Assembly: GCF_014199535.1 (NCBI RefSeq)
Contig: NZ_JACHNV010000002.1
Span: forward strand, 868,001 to 932,000
Length of the DNA: 64,000 nt
Source of the DNA: Hymenobacter latericoloratus
Lineage (GTDB): Bacteria > Bacteroidota > Bacteroidia > Cytophagales > Hymenobacteraceae
Direction of reading: 5' to 3'
The translations under genes and the position numbers were made by a program. Of this stretch, positions 60,844-64,000 are shown piece by piece. Positions within the stretch are counted from its first letter, which is position 1. Each line of letters opens with the position of its first letter. The notes beneath the pieces were generated by a model. That model saw only the letters and a list, made by a program, of their open reading frames with translations, had not been told where the DNA came from and did not search any database.

Positions 60844-63800
60844 TTAATGCACTAGCACAGGTGGCTGGTGCCGCTCGGGGTGGAGCGTAAAGTCGTCGGC
60901 ATATTTGGAATGCTCGGCGCGGTAGGCTTTTTCGAAAATGAGGGGGAAGATGAATAGGGTCAGCAGGGTTCCGGTAATCAGGCCGCCAATCACCACAATA
61001 GCCAGGGGCTTGGAGGTTTCGGAACCGATGCCGGTGCTCAGGGCGGCGGGTAGCAGGCCGATAGTCGCCATCAGGGCCGTCATGACCACGGGCCGGACGC
61101 GGCTGGTGACGCCCTCGTGAATGCTCCGGTCGAGGCTCAGCCTGCGGGCCATGTTCTGCTTGAATACCGAAATCAGAATCACCCCGTTCTGAATACAAAT
61201 GCCGAACAAGGCAATAAACCCAATACCGGCCGAGATGCTGAAGTTGGTGTGGGTGATGAGCAGGGCCGCAATACCGCCAATAATGGCGAAGGGCACGTTC
61301 AGTAGCACCAGGCCCGCATCTTTCAGGTTGCCGAACAGAATGAACAGGATAAAGAAAATCAGGGCCAGGGACACGGGCACTACCTGGGCGAGGCGCTCGG
61401 TGGCGCGGCGCTGGTTTTCAAAGTCGCCGGTCCACTTCATGCTGTAGCCTTTGGGCAGATTCACCACTTGCTCCACCTTCTTCTGGGCTTCCTCGATGGT
61501 GCTACCCATGTCGCGGCCCCGAATGCTGAACTTCACGGCGGCAAAGCGCTGGTTATCGTCGCGGTAGATAAGGCTGGGGCCGTTCACGGTGCCGATGGTA
61601 GCAATTTCGGAGAGCGGAATGGTTTTGCCGCTTTGGGTGGGCACCATCAGGGCCGCAATGCGCTCCGGGGTTTGGCGGAACTGCTCCTGGTAGCGCACCC
61701 GAATGGGGAATTTTCGCTCGCCCTCGTACATCTGGGAGGCCTGTTTGCCGCCCACAGCCATTTCCAGCACCGCATTGGCGTCGGCCTTGCTTACGCCGTA
61801 GCTGGCCATGCGCTGCTCATCCAGCTCTACGTGCAGCTCCGGCTGGCCAATGTTGCGCAGCACGCCCAGGTCGTCGATGCCCTTGATGTGGCGCAGCACT
61901 CCGTACACCTGGCGGGCCTTTTCTTCCATCAGCCGCAGGTCCTGGCCGTAGATTTTCACGGCAATAGAGCCTTTCACGCCTGAAGCGGCTTCCTCCACGT
62001 TGTCGGTGATGGGCTGAGAGAAGTTGAAGTTCACGCCGGGGAAGCGGGCCAGCTTTTCCTTCATGTGCTCAATCAGGGCCTCGCGCTTGTCTTTGTGCTT
62101 CATCTCGGCCTGCACCTCGGGCGTGTGCTTAAGCTGCACCAGAAACTCGTTGTTATAGAAGCCTGTCGGGTCGGTGCCGTCGTTGGGGCGACCGGTCTGG
62201 CTGACCACGTCGCCTACCTGCGGAAATGAGAGAAACACCCGGCGCATTTCGTTGCAGAGCTTATTGCTCTCATCCAAGGAAATGCTCAGCGGCAGCTGGG
62301 CCCGTACGTAAATGGAGCCTTCGTTCAGCTCGGGCAGAAACTCGGAGCCCAGGAAGTGGAAGCAGCCCAGCCCCAGCACCACCGTGACGGTGGCAAACAA
62401 CAGACTGGCTGTTTTGCGGGCGTAGGTAAAAGAAAAGAACCGCTCGGAGCCACGGTTAATGCCGCGCACGAAGAAGTTGTCCTTCTCCACCACGTTCTTT
62501 TTCAGCAGAATGCTCGTGAGCACCGGCACCAGCGTGAGCGTGAAGATGAGCGCGCCCAGCAGGGCAAAGCCCAGCGTCCAGGCCAGGGGCGAGAATACCT
62601 TGCCTTCTACCTTTTCAAAGGAGAAGATGGGTAGCAGGGCCGTGATGATAATGGCCTTGGAGAAGAAAATGGCCTTGCCCATGTCGCGGCCGGTTTTCTT
62701 AATCAGGCCCAGCTTGGCGAGTTTATTGAACCGCTCCATGCTCATTCGGTGGGCCTTATGGTCGAGGGCCACGAATAGCCCTTCCACCATCACCACAGCG
62801 CCGTCGATGATGATGCCGAAGTCAATGGCCCCCATGCTCAGCAGGTTGGCCGACATGCCCTTCAGGCGCAGACAGATGAAGGCAAAGAGCAAAGCCAGCG
62901 GAATAATCACCGACACGATAACCGTGGTGCGCCAGTCGGCCATGAACACGAACACGATAACCGTCACCAGAATAATGCCTTCCAGCAGGTTGTGAATGAC
63001 GGTTTCGGTGGAAAAATCAATGAGCTGCTGCCGGTCGTAGAAGCTCTGGATCTTCACATCGGAAGGCAGAATCTTATTATTGAGCAGGGCTACTTTCTCC
63101 TGGAGGCGGGTAATAACTTCCGAGGGGTTTTCGCCCTTGCGCATTACCACAATGCCTTCCAGCACGTCGTCGTTCAGGCCCCGGCCTACCTTGCCCAGGC
63201 GCGGCAACGCCGACTCATGCACCACGGCCACGTCCTTCACCAGAATCGGGGCGCCGTTCACGTTCTTGATGACCGTATTGTTGATGTCGTTGATGTTGTT
63301 GAGCAGGCCGATGCCGCGCACCACGTAGTTCTGCTGGCCCGCGTTTATCACGTCGCCGCCCACGTTGATGTTGCTGCGCTGAATGGCATTGTAGAGGTCC
63401 AGGGGGGTAAGGCTCAGGGCCTGGAGCTTGCCGGGGTTTACCGATATTTCGTAGTCCTTCACCTCGCCCCCGAAGCTATTCACGTCGGCCACGCCGGGCA
63501 CCGCCTTCAGGTTGCGCTCTACCACCCAATCCTGCAGGGTTTTCAGCTCGCGGGTGGTTTTGTTCTTGCTTTTAAGGGTGTAGCGAAAAATCTCGCCGGT
63601 GGGGCCGTAAGGCGGCTGCACGTCGGGGTCGGCGCCCTCGGGTAGGTCGGCCTGGTCCAGCAGGTTATTGACCTGCACGCGGGCAAAGGCATCGTCCACG
63701 CCGTCATCGAAAATCACCTTCACTACCGACAGCCCAAACAGGGTTGTGCTCCGGATGCTAGTTTTCTTCTGCACCGGGTTCAGGGCAATTTCAATGGGAG

Positions 63801-64000
63801 CCGTCACGAACTTCTCAATCTCCTCCGCCGAGCGGCCGGGCCACTGCGTGATGATGGTAATTTCGGTGTTCGTGACGTCGGGGAAGGCTTCAATGGGCGT
63901 GTTCCGATAGCTCATGACCCCGGCCACAATCACGACCAGCGTCATCAGGAACACAAAGCCCCGGTTCTTGAGGGAAAAGGCAATAATGCCCTGGATGAAT
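60844..64000 (-). CDS. CusA/CzcA-type RND heavy-metal efflux pump (5' end cut)
   Basis: About 1052 residues are visible; the N-terminus is cut by the right edge (residues reading FIQGIIAFSLKNRG precede the visible Met-like start), so only a few residues are missing. Full RND architecture: TM1 (about 15-35), large periplasmic loop, TM2-6 with AIDFGIIIDGAVVMVEG (the family acidic residues), second loop, and TM8-12 ending LIFEKAYRAEHSK. The HME subfamily exports Cu, Ag, Zn, Co or Ni by proton antiport. Its membrane fusion and outer-membrane partners must lie to the right of the window. Metal specificity cannot be read. Confidence 0.92.
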   Translation of the reverse strand, partial: FIQGIIAFSLKNRGFVFLMTLVVIVAGVMSYRNTPIEAFPDVTNTEITIITQWPGRSAEEIEKFVTAPIEIALNPVQKKTSIRSTTLFGLSVVKVIFDDGVDDAFARVQVNNLLDQADLPEGADPDVQPPYGPTGEIFRYTLKSKNKTTRELKTLQDWVVERNLKAVPGVADVNSFGGEVKDYEISVNPGKLQALSLTPLDLYNAIQRSNINVGGDVINAGQQNYVVRGIGLLNNINDINNTVIKNVNGAPILVKDVAVVHESALPRLGKVGRGLNDDVLEGIVVMRKGENPSEVITRLQEKVALLNNKILPSDVKIQSFYDRQQLIDFSTETVIHNLLEGIILVTVIVFVFMADWRTTVIVSVIIPLALLFAFICLRLKGMSANLLSMGAIDFGIIIDGAVVMVEGLFVALDHKAHRMSMERFNKLAKLGLIKKTGRDMGKAIFFSKAIIITALLPIFSFEKVEGKVFSPLAWTLGFALLGALIFTLTLVPVLTSILLKKNVVEKDNFFVRGINRGSERFFSFTYARKTASLLFATVTVVLGLGCFHFLGSEFLPELNEGSIYVRAQLPLSISLDESNKLCNEMRRVFLSFPQVGDVVSQTGRPNDGTDPTGFYNNEFLVQLKHTPEVQAEMKHKDKREALIEHMKEKLARFPGVNFNFSQPITDNVEEAASGVKGSIAVKIYGQDLRLMEEKARQVYGVLRHIKGIDDLGVLRNIGQPELHVELDEQRMASYGVSKADANAVLEMAVGGKQASQMYEGERKFPIRVRYQEQFRQTPERIAALMVPTQSGKTIPLSEIATIGTVNGPSLIYRDDNQRFAAVKFSIRGRDMGSTIEEAQKKVEQVVNLPKGYSMKWTGDFENQRRATERLAQVVPVSLALIFFILFILFGNLKDAGLVLLNVPFAIIGGIAALLITHTNFSISAGIGFIALFGICIQNGVILISVFKQNMARRLSLDRSIHEGVTSRVRPVVMTALMATIGLLPAALSTGIGSETSKPLAIVVIGGLITGTLLTLFIFPLIFEKAYRAEHSKYADDFTLHPERHQPPVLVH

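Overview
The window reads as chromosome of a member of the Bacteroidota, most likely a Hymenobacter or close relative (family Hymenobacteraceae). Evidence: about 60% GC, a SusC/SusD/SusE outer-membrane glycan-uptake operon, two proteins ending in type IX secretion sorting domains, several SPII lipoproteins, a DUF2027-Smr protein, and promoters of the Bacteroidota type (TTG, 19 bases, TAnnTTTG). No tRNA, rRNA, CRISPR array, transposase or phage gene was seen. Genus assignment is an inference.

Layout. 1-494: 5' part of an NtrC-type response regulator. 653-5727: a translationally coupled pair of secreted glycosidases (GH5-like, GH2). 5814-6299: RNase P RNA. 6323-12136: a small lipoprotein, an M1-like peptidase, a metallophosphoesterase, a DUF2027/Smr protein and a DUF2279 protein. 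12330-24644: an alpha-glucan utilisation region with a T9SS-exported GH13 enzyme, a sugar kinase of the BadF/NAGK fold, susE-susD-susC and a T9SS-exported esterase with a starch-binding-like domain.

24724-33082: the complete tryptophan operon trpL-trpE-G-D-C-F-B-A plus a DAHP synthase. It starts with a classical attenuator: a leader peptide with three consecutive Trp codons, an antiterminator strand and a perfect intrinsic terminator. 33172-35503: an AraC-type regulator followed by a 22-bp-period direct repeat, a small exported protein and a DoxX protein. 35649-42211: oxidative pentose phosphate and gluconate genes (pgl-zwf, gnd, gntK-gntT) with a secreted hydroxyisourate hydrolase.

42212-44472 is the most interesting stretch: two tandem aromatic amino acid hydroxylase genes, each preceded by its own TAnnTTTG element, a short leader ORF beginning about 7 bases downstream of that element, a possible antiterminator strand inside the leader ORF, and an intrinsic terminator just before the gene. 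The second leader carries five Tyr codons within seven codons, which suggests tyrosine-sensing attenuation of a Phe-to-Tyr enzyme. The first leader has no aromatic run, and its enzyme has Gln where the family has the Glu iron ligand.

44605-64000: an AarF/UbiB kinase with a TetR regulator, a photolyase/cryptochrome with unusual flavin-pocket residues, an SDR lacking the catalytic Tyr, an orphan RhuM-Fic protein, pyruvate carboxylase, several exported proteins and peptidases, a 43-residue protein behind a structured leader, and an RND metal-efflux pump cut by the window edge. REP-like inverted repeats sit in many of the intergenic gaps.
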